DNA of 64,000 nucleotides from Pirellulales bacterium (GTDB lineage: Bacteria > Planctomycetota > Planctomycetia > Pirellulales > Lacipirellulaceae), in contig JANQOF010000021.1 in NCBI GenBank assembly GCA_028279215.1, forward strand, positions 1 through 64,000. The letters are read 5' to 3'. Below the pieces are notes generated by a model, which had not been told where the DNA came from, did not search any database, and was given only the letters and a program-made list of their open reading frames with translations. Position 1 is the stretch's first letter. Each line of letters opens with the position of its first letter. Shown piece by piece: positions 26,757 through 35,658 of the stretch. The position numbers were made by a program, and so were the translations under genes.

Positions 26757-27842
26757 ATGTCTTCACGCATCGTCACTGTCGCCTTGGGCGACCGCAGTTA
26801 CGACATCGTCATCGGCAGTAATACGCTAGCCGAATGCCCCAAGCTGTTGGAGCAGTGGACCGGTGGGTCTCACGTGGTGATCGTGACCGATTCGAACGTC
26901 GACGACCTCTATGCCGACGCCCTCGGTGATCAACTCGTTGATGCTGGGCTGGATGTCCATTTGCTCGTGATCGAAGCCGGCGAAGCAAGCAAGTGTGCCG
27001 ACGTGGCAATCGATTTGTGGGAAACCATGTTGGTCGAGGGCGCCGATCGCACCAGCGCGGTCATGGCCGTTGGCGGTGGTGTCGTGGGCGACTTGGCCGG
27101 CTTCATCGCGGCTACATTTGCTCGGGGTGTGGAATTCGTCCAGATCCCAACCACGCTGCTTGCCCAGGTCGACAGCTCGGTGGGCGGAAAAGTGGGAATC
27201 AACTTATCCGAAGCCAAGAACATGGTGGGCGCTTTCTGGCAGCCCACTGGAGTGCTGGTGGATGTCGACGTACTCGGCACGCTACCAGATAATGAGTTCG
27301 CCGCGGGCATGGCCGAAGTGGTGAAGTACGGCGTGATCATGGACGCGGAGTTCTTTGCGTACCTCGAAACCAACGTGGATGCCGTTATATCGAAGGATCC
27401 GAACACCTTGCAGACGATCGTCGAGCGGTGTTGCCGTCTGAAAGCCGATGTGGTTGAAGCCGACGAGCGCGAGGAGTCGGGGCGACGCGCCATTCTCAAC
27501 TACGGGCATACGTTCGGGCATGCGTTCGAAGCGGCCACGCAGTACGGCAAGCACTTACACGGCGAAGCGGTAGCCATGGGCATGGTGTGTGCCTCCCGCC
27601 TGGCTCGAAAGCTAGGGATGATTGACGAGCAAACCATCGAGCGGCAAGTCAGATTGCTTGAAGCGCTGCAACTGCCGACCGAAGCTTCCGACTTCGACGC
27701 CGAGGAAATCTACCGCCTGATGTGGCATGACAAAAAGGTGGCCGATGGCCAGATTCGCTTCATTCTCCCAACGCGAATCGGCGAGGTGCAATTGGTTGGC
27801 GATGTGAAATCGTCCGACGTCCTGGCTGCGCTTAGCGACTGA
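26757..27842 (+). CDS. aroB: 3-dehydroquinate synthase
   Basis: AroB makes 3-dehydroquinate from DAHP, the second step of the shikimate pathway, using NAD and a metal. Motifs are GGGVVGDLAGFIAATFARG (NAD loop) near 103, QIPTTLLAQVDSSVGGK near 129 and the metal-site His-rich stretch RAILNYGHTFGHAFE near 245, then HGEAVAMGM. The length of 361 aa is typical, and the start ATG at 26757 is clear. No shikimate neighbours are present. It stands alone. Confidence 0.95.
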   Translation: MSSRIVTVALGDRSYDIVIGSNTLAECPKLLEQWTGGSHVVIVTDSNVDDLYADALGDQLVDAGLDVHLLVIEAGEASKCADVAIDLWETMLVEGADRTSAVMAVGGGVVGDLAGFIAATFARGVEFVQIPTTLLAQVDSSVGGKVGINLSEAKNMVGAFWQPTGVLVDVDVLGTLPDNEFAAGMAEVVKYGVIMDAEFFAYLETNVDAVISKDPNTLQTIVERCCRLKADVVEADEREESGRRAILNYGHTFGHAFEAATQYGKHLHGEAVAMGMVCASRLARKLGMIDEQTIERQVRLLEALQLPTEASDFDAEEIYRLMWHDKKVADGQIRFILPTRIGEVQLVGDVKSSDVLAALSD

Positions 27843-28024
27843 CTCGGCCAAGTCTTGCTTCGATGGAATCGGAGTAACTTGTTTCTTACCCGCTGCTGAT
27901 CAATGTGACGGCGAAAATGTAAGATATCGCACAAAAAAATGAATTTTTCCTGCGCTCACCCGTAGCCGTTTGGTAGTTGTTCGACTATACCACAAAGAGT
28001 CAGGGGGCGTTTTTTCGAAGTGGC

Positions 28025-28735
28025 ATGTCCGCTTCCAGCCAACGCCAATGGTATAAGCGAGTCCGAAACGTGAACTACATTCCTCGTCAGGCGGCCATTG
28101 TGGCCAAAACCGCGGCGGAAGCCGACTTTGCCGCATCAACGATCTCTTCCTACGGCATTCAGGTTTCCCGTTACGATTCGACCCAGTCGTTAACTCGCCA
28201 GCTTGAACGGCAAGCTTCCGGCAACGACCAATCTCCGAGCGATTCGCCGGACATTGCCATTGTTGCCGGGTCGGGTTCGAGTTTGACAAACGGTACGTTG
28301 ACTGACGTTGGCCACCTTGCCAACCTCGTACCGGTGGTCATAACCAGTTCGGCGACTTCGGTATCTCAAGCAGTCGAACTCATGAAGCAAGGCGCGAGCG
28401 ACGTCGTCGAATTGCCATGCGATCGCGAGCAATTTTGGCAGCGCTTCAGCAAGACGCTTGAGCATGCCGACGCCGAAGCGGCACGTAAGGCCCAAATGGC
28501 CGAAATGCGTAGCCGATTGGAACTGCTCACGGCCGCCGAGAACGAGGTGGTCGACGCCATGCTCGACGGGTTGGCCAATAAGCAGATTGCCCAGCGACTA
28601 GGTATTGGCCTTCGCACGGTAGAGCTACGTCGCTCGAAAATCATGCGAAAAATGCAGGCCAAGAGCGTTGCCGAACTGGTGAAGTTCATCTGCATGGCGG
28701 GTAGACTTCGTCCGGAGCATCCCGCGGTTGCCTAA
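28025..28735 (+). CDS. LuxR/FixJ-type regulator with degenerate receiver domain
   Basis: Predicted transcription regulator of 236 residues. The C-terminal HTH (LTAAENEVVDAMLDGLANKQ, then IAQRLGIGLRTVELRRSKI) is a clear LuxR-type module at ~165-225. The N-terminal ~130 residues keep the alternating receiver fold, but the strand that normally ends in the phosphorylated Asp reads IAIVAGSG. The conserved Lys-Pro near its end reads ELPCD. So control by phosphorylation is unlikely. ATG 28025 is chosen. An earlier TTG at 27977 would add 16 residues. A sensor kinase partner was not found nearby. Confidence 0.8.
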   Translation: MSASSQRQWYKRVRNVNYIPRQAAIVAKTAAEADFAASTISSYGIQVSRYDSTQSLTRQLERQASGNDQSPSDSPDIAIVAGSGSSLTNGTLTDVGHLANLVPVVITSSATSVSQAVELMKQGASDVVELPCDREQFWQRFSKTLEHADAEAARKAQMAEMRSRLELLTAAENEVVDAMLDGLANKQIAQRLGIGLRTVELRRSKIMRKMQAKSVAELVKFICMAGRLRPEHPAVA

Positions 28736-28807
28736 GTAATTGCATGATGTTTTGCATCGTCGCGACGGCGCGACTACGATGGGCGTATTCTATACGCTTC
28801 GCCCTTC

Positions 28808-29938
28808 GTGTCGTCGAGCGCAAAGATGGATGATTGGTCGCCCGAACTGCTGGCCGACGTGCGGCTCGGTCTGGTAAGAGACGTCGGACCGAGACTGCAT
28901 CGCAATCTGCTCTCCGCGTTTGGCAGTTCCCAGGCGGTGCTCTCGGCATCGCGCCAGGAATTGCTGCGCGTCGACGGCATCGGACCCAAGATCGTCTCGC
29001 GAATCGCCCACGCGCCGCGCGAGGCGGAGGTCGCCGACGAACTACGCACCGCCGAACAGCACGGAATTTGCCTCGTGCGGCGGTGCGACGACGAGTATCC
29101 CGCTGGGCTCGAACACATCGAAGACGCGCCGCAAGTGCTCTATCTGCGTGGCACGCTACTCGTCGACGACGCACTGGCGGTTGGCATGGTTGGCACTCGG
29201 CACGCCAGCAGCTATGGCAAGCAGCAAGCCGAGTTGCTGGCCGCTGGTTTAGCGCGGGCGGGCGTGACGGTGGTTAGCGGACTCGCCCGAGGCATTGATG
29301 CCGCCGCGCACCGAGGAGCGCTCAGTGCCGGTGGGCGGACTGTGGCCGTGATCGCGGGCGGCTTGCTGCAAATCACGCCCGCTGAGAATCTCCAACTGGC
29401 CGACGAAGTCGCCGCCAACGGCTGCCTGTTAAGCGAAGCCCCACCGCGCAGGCCGCCCGTCGCCGGCTCGTTCCCGCAGCGGAATCGTTTGATCAGTGGT
29501 TTGTCGCTGGCTGTGGTCGTGGTGGAGGCCGACGACCGTTCCGGCGCGCTTATCACCGCGCGGCACGCCGCCGAGCAAGGTCGTGACGTGATGGCTGTGC
29601 CTGGCGCGCTGACGAGCCGCCAGTCGCGCGGTTGTCACCGGTTGATTCAGGACGGCGCAAAACTTGTGATGAGCGTCGACGACATCCTCAGCGAACTTTC
29701 GCATCCCACCGCGCCCATTCCCCAACCCGAGGGAGGCGAATTGCGCCACGCGGCTGAGCTCTCGCTTAACGAAGTGGAGAAGACGGTACTCGAGGCCATT
29801 GCAACCTCGGCAACTCAAATCGACGACGTCGTGGTTGCCACTAGTCTGCCGGTCCATCGCGTGCTGGCAACGATCAGCATCCTCGAAATGCGGCGACTCA
29901 TTCGTCGCGTGAGTGGAACGCAAGTCGCTCGGATTTGA
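28808..29938 (+). CDS. dprA: DNA-processing protein DprA
   Basis: DprA binds incoming single-stranded DNA and loads RecA in transformation. The Rossmann core carries VGTRHASSYGKQQAE and VVSGLARGIDAAAHRGAL (~160), AVIAGGLLQITPAEN, and the FPQRNRLISGLSLAVVVVEA region. An N-terminal helix-hairpin-helix (ELLRVDGIGPKIVSRI) and a C-terminal winged-helix (EKTVLEAIATSATQIDDV) complete the standard DprA layout. GTG 28808 is one start; ATG 28826 also fits. No other competence gene lies nearby. The gene is separated by 72 bp from the LuxR-type regulator before it. Confidence 0.92.
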   Translation: MSSSAKMDDWSPELLADVRLGLVRDVGPRLHRNLLSAFGSSQAVLSASRQELLRVDGIGPKIVSRIAHAPREAEVADELRTAEQHGICLVRRCDDEYPAGLEHIEDAPQVLYLRGTLLVDDALAVGMVGTRHASSYGKQQAELLAAGLARAGVTVVSGLARGIDAAAHRGALSAGGRTVAVIAGGLLQITPAENLQLADEVAANGCLLSEAPPRRPPVAGSFPQRNRLISGLSLAVVVVEADDRSGALITARHAAEQGRDVMAVPGALTSRQSRGCHRLIQDGAKLVMSVDDILSELSHPTAPIPQPEGGELRHAAELSLNEVEKTVLEAIATSATQIDDVVVATSLPVHRVLATISILEMRRLIRRVSGTQVARI

Positions 29939-29963
29939 CCCGCGATACGCCCAGCGGACGGCG

Positions 29964-30626
29964 CTAGCCGGGCATTCGCGCCAACCATGTCCAGTGTCGA
30001 TCGGATGTGGCCGAGACGGTTGCCCGATCGAATCCGTGCGCTGCTACGAATTGCTGGACCTCGTCGACCGTGAGCGCCGCTTTGAGCGAATCGGCGAACA
30101 TCTGCCGCGCGTGCGGAGACTCGTCGGCGGCGTACGTTTGCACCAGGTTCCGCCACTCTGTTTCATCGGCGGGGCGGCACAGGTCGCGAACATACACCAG
30201 CCCCGCCGGCTCTACCAGCTCTTTCGAGCGTTCGAAAAACACCGCCGGCTCGGGCAAATGATGCACCAGGCTGTTGCTCATCACCACGTCGAATCGACCC
30301 GCGATCGGCTGCTTTGCGTCAACAAGCTGCAACTGAATCTGCTCCTCAAGCCCCGCCGCGGCGACGTTGGTTTGGGCAACTCCCAACATGCTGGCGGCCG
30401 CGTCGACTGCTAGCACACGAATTCTCTTGTCGCGCCTGCATAACTCGATCGGGATCTGCGCCGTCCCTGCACCCAAATCGATCACACGCGTTTCGCCGTC
30501 CAGCGCGCCGATCGCATTCAGCAAATCGTCGACGAACAACCGATTCACTTCCGCATGATCCATCCGGTCGTACGCCACGGCTTCGGCTTCGGAATCCATC
30601 ACTTCGGGTTCAAGCTGGCGCTGCAT
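29964..30626 (-). CDS. class I SAM-dependent methyltransferase
   Basis: The 220-residue product has the SAM-binding motif I VIDLGAGTAQIP (~48-59), acidic motif II AVDAAASML and motif IV VVMSNSLVHHLPEP. This is the layout of small-molecule methyltransferases of the UbiE/COQ5 type. The substrate is unknown. It converges with dprA (25 bp) and stands 22 bp after the stop of the MdaB-type gene on the same strand, so it may be the last gene of the redox operon upstream. Confidence 0.85.
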   Translation of the reverse strand: MQRQLEPEVMDSEAEAVAYDRMDHAEVNRLFVDDLLNAIGALDGETRVIDLGAGTAQIPIELCRRDKRIRVLAVDAAASMLGVAQTNVAAAGLEEQIQLQLVDAKQPIAGRFDVVMSNSLVHHLPEPAVFFERSKELVEPAGLVYVRDLCRPADETEWRNLVQTYAADESPHARQMFADSLKAALTVDEVQQFVAAHGFDRATVSATSDRHWTWLARMPG

Positions 30627-30648
30627 GGTGCGATTTGGTCTGCAGATA

Positions 30649-31245
30649 TTAACGTGTGGCCGGGAAGTACTCTGCCAAGTGCTCGCGGTAACGGGCGAAG
30701 TCGTACTCGATCTGCGGGTTCTTCATCACGTCGTGGCACGCAAACGTCTTGAGCGGCGACATGTCGAAGAACTTGAAGTTTAAATGCATCGGCCAAAACA
30801 AATCGTCCGGACTCTTGCCGCCGAAGAACGTCTGGCTTGGATCGTTGAACGACTCGGCAGGAGCATTGAACGTGAGCGAGAGCATGTACTTCTTGCCTGT
30901 CAGCGTGCCGCCCGTGCCATATTGCCTCGACGGGTCTTTGCGTGTCCGACCATCGCCGGCACACAGCCTGCCATCCATGCCGAAGGAGTACACATAGTCC
31001 ATGTACTTCTTAAAGCTCCAAGGGACACCCATCCAGTTGACTGGCGTTTGGAGCAGCACGGCGTCGGCCCACTGGTGCTTTTCGATCTCGGGGTCGACTT
31101 CCCATTCATCCTGCATGGTAGTGAGCTTTGTCTCGTAGCCGTTGGCGACCAGATGGTCCAGCGCCATTTGAGTCAACGATCGATTGAGTTCTCCCTTGGC
31201 AAACTCATACTGCTCGTGGCCATTGATGACAAACACTTTCTTCAT
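30649..31245 (-). CDS. mdaB: NAD(P)H-dependent quinone reductase, MdaB-like
   Basis: Flavodoxin-fold enzyme that reduces quinones by two electrons, protecting against redox stress. Motifs are [19 protein letters not shown] at the N-terminus, [20 protein letters not shown] near 75, and the Gly-rich [23 protein letters not shown] 31245 follows an AGGAA site. The extended in-frame 40 codons are leader. It lies in the minus-strand cluster ABM-SDR-mdaB under the TetR operators at 32520-32573. Confidence 0.88.
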   Translation of the reverse strand: MKKVFVINGHEQYEFAKGELNRSLTQMALDHLVANGYETKLTTMQDEWEVDPEIEKHQWADAVLLQTPVNWMGVPWSFKKYMDYVYSFGMDGRLCAGDGRTRKDPSRQYGTGGTLTGKKYMLSLTFNAPAESFNDPSQTFFGGKSPDDLFWPMHLNFKFFDMSPLKTFACHDVMKNPQIEYDFARYREHLAEYFPATR

Positions 31246-31298
31246 CGCGCTTTGTTCCTCTACTCGTCGGGCGGGTCGGGATGGTAGCAACTGCGACT

Positions 31299-32093
31299 TT
31301 AGATTTTGAGTTCCCAGAGCGCTGCTTGATAGTCTTTGCAGCCCTCGATGACTTCCTCGGGGCAAACCGTGCGGAAGTGATGGTGCTCCATGGGGATCAC
31401 TTCAACCATCCGGTCGATCATGATTTGCGGGTCGTATTCTAACTCTTCGCCCACGAATTTCTTCTGTATTTCTCGGATGGGGCCTTCGTCGCTAAAGTTC
31501 TTGCCGGGGGCGTACCACTGGTCGAGCGTATCGTACATGCGGTGATTGAAACCCGTCGAGAAGGGTCCTGGGTTAATGGTGCAAACCTGCACTCCGGTCC
31601 CTTCCAGCTCTTCCCGCATCAACTGCACGATCGCTTCCAGCGCGTGCTTTGAGGCACAGTAGGGAGCCAGAAACGGAAACGTCGAGAAACCAACGATCGA
31701 CGATACAAAAACGACTTTGCCATGACCGCGTTCAACAAATTGGCGAACGAACGGCTGAGTGAACTCGAGTGTTCCGAACACATTGACATCGAAGACGCGG
31801 CGAATGCGATCGACGGGTATCTCGGCAACCGGGCCCGTCTCGCCGGTTGCCGCGTTGTTGACCAGGATGTCAATGTCGTGGGCGTGAGCCACCGCGTGGT
31901 CTTTGGGATTCGTCAGGTCAATTTTCAGTATCTCCAGCTCAACGCCTGCCGCCGCCGCGTCGTTCTTCAGAGTGGTTGCCTGTGGCCAAATCTCGACGCC
32001 TGCAATCACGGTGTGGCCTGCTTTGGCGAGTCCAATGGCGGTTCCGCGGCCGAATCCAGTAGCTGCCCCGGTAATCAGAATTCGCTTCGACAT
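31299..32093 (-). CDS. short-chain dehydrogenase/reductase
   Basis: NAD(P)-binding SDR of 264 residues, with the [10 protein letters not shown] cofactor motif at ~8-17, LVNNAA near 80, catalytic Ser in VSSIVG and YCASK (Tyr and Lys) near 150. The substrate is not evident. It starts after a GGGAGAG ribosome binding site and follows the ABM gene by 53 bp, which supports one transcript under the TetR regulator. Confidence 0.92.
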   Translation of the reverse strand: MSKRILITGAATGFGRGTAIGLAKAGHTVIAGVEIWPQATTLKNDAAAAGVELEILKIDLTNPKDHAVAHAHDIDILVNNAATGETGPVAEIPVDRIRRVFDVNVFGTLEFTQPFVRQFVERGHGKVVFVSSIVGFSTFPFLAPYCASKHALEAIVQLMREELEGTGVQVCTINPGPFSTGFNHRMYDTLDQWYAPGKNFSDEGPIREIQKKFVGEELEYDPQIMIDRMVEVIPMEHHHFRTVCPEEVIEGCKDYQAALWELKI

Positions 32094-32146
32094 TGCTTCT
32101 CTCTCCCGATTCGTGGTGGTTGTTTGGTGGACTGAACCCGCGACAC

Positions 32147-32443
32147 TCAGATGATCTTTTTCGCCCTAAATATCTGCGGCCGCGTTGCGAGGATGTCGTC
32201 CATCGCGTCGATCGCTTGCTTGAGGTGCGAGGTCTGCCAGTGGCTGTCTTCCGCTTCGGCGTCGACCCAACGCTCAAAGGAAAGCACTGTGTTCGCGTTG
32301 GTCGAGTCGTGGTAGAAGCCGTACTCGATGCAGCCGCGCTCCTGGCGGGTTTCGCTGGCTAGCGACTCGAGCGTGGCGAGCAGGTCGTCCAAGCGGCCTT
32401 CGCGGGCGAGCAGGACGGCGATGGTATAGACGTTGGACTGCAT
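32147..32443 (-). CDS. antibiotic biosynthesis monooxygenase (ABM) domain protein
   Basis: Small 98-residue ferredoxin-like domain. It has the N-terminal strand MQSNVYTIAVLLAREGR, the helix LLATLESLASETRQERGCIEYGFYHD and LSFERWVDAEAEDSHWQTSH, matching the ABM family, which often acts on quinones, polyketides or haem. GGAG precedes ATG 32443. It is the first gene of the minus-strand redox operon, divergent from the TetR regulator. Confidence 0.88.
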   Translation of the reverse strand: MQSNVYTIAVLLAREGRLDDLLATLESLASETRQERGCIEYGFYHDSTNANTVLSFERWVDAEAEDSHWQTSHLKQAIDAMDDILATRPQIFRAKKII

Positions 32444-32519
32444 CAAAATCTCCTTGAAACCGCGTCGTTGACACGACTGGACCTTCGTTTGAACTGACGG
32501 CGCTCCCGCCAACTAAACA

Positions 32520-32533
32520 ACCAACCGGTTGGT
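32520..32533. promoter_or_regulatory. TetR operator candidate, site 1
   Basis: Perfect 14-bp palindrome ACCAACCGGTTGGT in the divergent region. A 13-bp direct match to the sequence at 32568-32580 (CGGTTGGTAGAAT) starts inside it. Confidence 0.7.
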
Positions 32534-32559
32534 AGAATATCCGCTCGTGGCTTGTGAGT

Positions 32560-32573
32560 CAACCGATCGGTTG
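32560..32573. promoter_or_regulatory. TetR operator candidate, site 2
   Basis: Perfect 14-bp palindrome CAACCGATCGGTTG, with its right half repeating that of site 1 exactly 42 bp away (about four helical turns). It lies 13 bp before the regulator start codon, so it likely gives autorepression. Confidence 0.7.
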
Positions 32574-32586
32574 GTAGAATCTAGAA

Positions 32587-33144
32587 ATGAAAGAAAAGTT
32601 GCTCGAAGCGGCCGAGGAAATCGTCCAGAACCGAGGGCTCAACGGCCTCACGTTTCAGGACCTGGCTAATGCCGTGGGCCTGCGAAAGCCGAGCGTCTTC
32701 CACCACATCAAGAACAAGGAAGAACTCGCGTCCGCGCTCATCAAGCGGTGCGGCACCAAGCATGGGCCCGAGTACGCAACGGTGGTGGAGCTCGACCTGC
32801 GAGCGCCGGACAAGCTGCGGCGCGTTGCCGAGATTTTCGAGCGCGGCCTCAAGCAAGGCCGGCCTTGCCTGCTGAACGCCATCGGCTCAGGCTTCGAGTC
32901 GCTTTCGCCCGAGGCGGCCCAGCAGTTGAGCGAAGCGGCCAGTGGCGCGATCGGCCGATTCGCCGAAATCTTTGCCCAAGGCAGAAAAGAAGGTTCGCTA
33001 GACTTCGAGGGCACACCCACCCACGCGGCCATGAGTTTCTTCGCCATGCTCCAGGGTCTTCAGACGCTGTGTCGGGCCAAAGGCGACACGCGCGCTTTCA
33101 AGAAGGCGGCCACAAGTTTCATTGATTCGATTGAAACTCGGTAA
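32587..33144 (+). CDS. TetR family transcriptional regulator
   Basis: The N-terminal HTH is clear: LLEAAEEIVQNRGLNGLTFQ, then DLANAVGLRKPSVFHHIKNK at ~5-45, followed by a helical ligand-binding domain with no recognised ligand motif. The ~185-residue length is typical. Two palindromes in its divergent upstream region (32520-32573) are its likely operators, controlling itself and the ABM-SDR-mdaB operon. It converges with clpS after 8 bp. Confidence 0.92.
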   Translation: MKEKLLEAAEEIVQNRGLNGLTFQDLANAVGLRKPSVFHHIKNKEELASALIKRCGTKHGPEYATVVELDLRAPDKLRRVAEIFERGLKQGRPCLLNAIGSGFESLSPEAAQQLSEAASGAIGRFAEIFAQGRKEGSLDFEGTPTHAAMSFFAMLQGLQTLCRAKGDTRAFKKAATSFIDSIETR

Positions 33145-33152
33145 CGACCGGC

Positions 33153-33521
33153 TCACTCCTGCGGTTCGATGCTCACTCTTAGAGGTAGCGCGCCGTTGGA
33201 CCCCTGATTGGGGTCGGCTCCGCAGGAGCGGATTTGGTCGGCCTTCAGTTCGGCCAACTCGAGCGTGCCCGACCAAACGATGCTGTGACCCTTGACGTGC
33301 GCGGTTGTGGTCAACTCGAACGATTTAGCAACGTCGTAGCCAAACACCTTTTGCAGTACGCCAACCACGAACTCAAACCCGTTGACGTCGTCGTTGTGCA
33401 ACAACACGGCATACGACGGCTGACGCTTTCTCTTCGTCCGCTCGCGAACATCGCGCTTCGGCCGAACGATCGTCTCGGCTTCGGCAGCCTCGGGCGCGTC
33501 TTCGATTTCGGTGTTTGGCAT
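33153..33521 (-). CDS. clpS: ATP-dependent Clp protease adaptor ClpS
   Basis: ClpS hands N-degron proteins to ClpAP. The domain with YAVLLHNDDVNGFEFVVGVL (the HNDD motif) and AKSFELTTTAHVKGHSIVWS starts at ~35, after an acidic tail. The C-terminal ~25 residues (QIRSCGADPNQGSNGALPLR) extend past the usual end. ATG 33521 is chosen, and the extra upstream residues look random. clpA is not nearby. Confidence 0.93.
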   Translation of the reverse strand: MPNTEIEDAPEAAEAETIVRPKRDVRERTKRKRQPSYAVLLHNDDVNGFEFVVGVLQKVFGYDVAKSFELTTTAHVKGHSIVWSGTLELAELKADQIRSCGADPNQGSNGALPLRVSIEPQE

Positions 33522-33564
33522 TTGGTGGGTACTCCGTCGTCTCGGGTAGCAGCGACAGTTCGTA

Positions 33565-33637
33565 GGGTGGTTGGAGCTCCGGCGTAACGCACCATCTAGC
33601 GTGCTCATCGCACCTTGCGCTCGCGCTCCAACCACCC
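33565..33637. repeat. 13-bp perfect inverted repeat before clpS
   Basis: GGGTGGTTGGAGC (33565-33577) is repeated as its reverse complement at 33625-33637, with 47 bp between. It lies in the clpS leader region. Confidence 0.65.
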
Positions 33638-34028
33638 ATCAATGATACCCGATTATTGCTCCATTTTTTGGTGGAAAGTGAGCCACCGACTGTGGTAACT
33701 TGCACCCACATACCGGTAGTTTGCGTACACGCGCAAAGGCGAGCCGGGCTGTGATCGGTGAGTTTGTGGAGTGGTTGGTAGCTACCGGCGTGACGGCTGA
33801 AGTCGGCACGTTTTCAAGGGACCACTCCTGCTCCGTACGGCCCGGAGTTCTCGTCTTGTGTAGAAGTGGTACGTGGCGTGGCCGGCGGACGTCCGCCTTT
33901 GCGGGGATGAGGAATCAGAAGCCAGGGGTCAGGGATTCTTGTTTAACGACAAACCGAGGGCAACGGTTTGGTGGAAGTTGGGAGATTGATTGGCGATTGG
34001 GGTCTTCGTTTTTGGTCCTTCCCAATTC

Positions 34029-34062
34029 AATTGTCCATTTTGGTACGCACCAGTGGACAATT
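34029..34062. repeat. AT-rich hairpin
   Basis: AATTGTCCA (34029-34037) pairs with TGGACAATT (34054-34062), with an inner GGT/ACC pair. It lies far from any gene. The role is unknown. Confidence 0.45.
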
Positions 34063-34272
34063 GGACGTTTCCCAACTCGCCGGCGAAGTGAAAATACATC
34101 GAGAAACACAGAGCAAACGAAGATCGACAGGGATGTTCGGGGATGAATAAAGTCCCCTACAATCGTTTTTCCGTAGATGGGACAAAAGGGGCTATTGGTG
34201 GGCGAACCGTGCTGAGTTCCACTTGGAGCACCAGCGTGAAGTCGGCGCCGAGGAAATCGAGTTCCAGATCAA

Positions 34273-35019
34273 ATGGCAAGAAGAGTGAGCCCGGCGAACG
34301 CGACGGACCGAACGACGAACGGTGCGCTGCGAGCCACTGCCAATCTTGGAATTTGCGGTCTGGCGTTCGCTTCGGGCAGCTTGGACGTGATTGCGTTCTT
34401 GACGCTCGACCGTGTGTTCGCTTCGGCAATGACGGGCAATGCGGCGCTGTTGGGCATCGCGATTAGCGATGGCGACTGGGATGCGGCATCGCGGCCGGCG
34501 CTCGCCTTGGTTGGTTTCGTGCTCGGCGCGATGGCAAGTTCCGCCGCTACCGATCCGAAAGCGGCGACCTCACTGCGATCGGCAAAGCTGATAGGGCTGC
34601 TGTTGTTCGAAGCCACCTGCCTGGCGGTGTTCGCGGTGGCGTGGCAAACCAGCGGCGAAATATCCGACGACGTCGCCCAGCGCCTGCTGATACTGCTCTG
34701 CTCGTTCGCCATGGGCGTGCAAGGCGTGGCAGCAAAAATCGTGAACGCGCCGGGCGTCAACACCATCGTGTTCACCTCCACACTGGTAGCTATCGTGTCG
34801 TCGGCAACCAACATGCTGACGCGCCGGCACAACAACCCTCAGATTCGCACCAACACCCTGCGCCAACTATCTAACTTCGCCGCCTACGGCGCGGGCGCCT
34901 TGGTCGCAGGCATGCTGGCCTGGAACAAATTTGGATTTCTGGCGTGGCCACCGGTGGCGGCCGTGGTATTGGCGCTGGTGAGTTTTGTTGTGACACGAGA
35001 GGGGAGTGAGATTGATTAG
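34273..35019 (+). CDS. DUF1275 (YoaK-type) membrane protein
   Basis: A multi-pass membrane protein of 248 residues. It has the typical N-terminal DUF1275 pattern (ASGSLDVIAFLTLDRVFASA, then MTGN) and five to six hydrophobic segments, with the MGVQGVAAKIVNAPGVNTIV block in the second half. Its function is not known for the family. The start is the ATG at 34273; a GTG at 34285 is possible. No operon partner is near. Confidence 0.85.
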   Translation: MARRVSPANATDRTTNGALRATANLGICGLAFASGSLDVIAFLTLDRVFASAMTGNAALLGIAISDGDWDAASRPALALVGFVLGAMASSAATDPKAATSLRSAKLIGLLLFEATCLAVFAVAWQTSGEISDDVAQRLLILLCSFAMGVQGVAAKIVNAPGVNTIVFTSTLVAIVSSATNMLTRRHNNPQIRTNTLRQLSNFAAYGAGALVAGMLAWNKFGFLAWPPVAAVVLALVSFVVTREGSEID

Positions 35020-35032
35020 CAGTTTGAAGGTT

Positions 35033-35063
35033 TTGTCTCTGCAGCGTAGTCGTGCGTTATAAT
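35033..35063 (+). promoter_or_regulatory. promoter candidate with consensus -10
   Basis: TATAAT (35058-35063) is an exact -10 sequence, with TTGTCT (35033-35038) 19 bp before it. It would start transcription near 35070, just before the next small gene. Confidence 0.5.
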
Positions 35064-35107
35064 CGGGTATCAGCCTGGTGGTCTCAACCTTGGCTGGAGG
35101 ACAGATC

Positions 35108-35614
35108 ATACGTAGCAACTTGAAACGAGTTCCACTTGCTGTGCTCTCAGCTTGCACGGCTGGAGCCGTTGTATATGCGATATCTGTGGCGTACCAAGAC
35201 TGGCGGGCTGAGGCACCGTACCGGGCAGCGGTCGAGAAGCGACAGCGAACGGAGAGACTTTGGACTCGTGTACACAACGCCCAATCGACTCTTGAATCAA
35301 CTGGTGTAAGATTCTCTTGCGAAAAGGGTCTGCAATGCAGGTGGATCGATCTGTCCACATTTAGTGGGACCGCAGCGGATCTGGAACCCATTCACGAGTT
35401 TACGTTGCTCAAAGACCTGAATCCTGTTGAGGGCACGGCGCTTCATTTACGACTCGGCCCAGCGATTGACGATTCTTTCGTTCCTCTACTGTTATCGCTA
35501 GAAACAATTGAGGTGATTGAACTTGGAGACTGCGAATTGACAGCAGCAGCCACAGATCAGTTGCGGGATGCTTTCCCTGGATTGAAGTTTGAGAAAGTCG
35601 AGGATGTGTTTTAG
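35108..35614 (+). CDS. membrane-anchored protein with LRR-like C-terminus, unusual start
   Basis: About 168 residues. A basic N-terminus (RSNLKRVPLAVLSACTAGAV) leads into one membrane helix (~6-28), then a charged region, and ends in a leucine-rich-repeat-like piece (LETIEVIELGDCELTAAATD). A strong GGAGG lies at 35096-35100, but no ATG/GTG/TTG follows at a proper distance. The best-placed codon is ATA 35108 (7-nt spacing). Alternatives are TTG 35092 (upstream of GGAGG), GTG 35078 and TTG 35120. So the start is uncertain. The function is unknown. Confidence 0.6.
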   Translation: MRSNLKRVPLAVLSACTAGAVVYAISVAYQDWRAEAPYRAAVEKRQRTERLWTRVHNAQSTLESTGVRFSCEKGLQCRWIDLSTFSGTAADLEPIHEFTLLKDLNPVEGTALHLRLGPAIDDSFVPLLLSLETIEVIELGDCELTAAATDQLRDAFPGLKFEKVEDVF

Positions 35615-35658
35615 CGCCGGAAACGCCAGCGCCGCTTAACTCCCGCTATACTGAACCC

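Larger units (their letters stand above)
33522..34272. other. 751-bp intergenic region
   Basis: The region between the divergent clpS and DUF1275 genes. It has the inverted repeat at 33565-33637 and the hairpin at 34029-34062, and otherwise no feature. The 148-codon open frame on the plus strand (33700-34146) lacks a ribosome binding site and protein-like pattern. Confidence 0.6.

Noticed and set aside
33700..34146. A 148-codon plus-strand frame between clpS and the DUF1275 gene.
   Set aside because: Lacks a start signal and protein-like pattern, and runs over the hairpin at 34029-34062.
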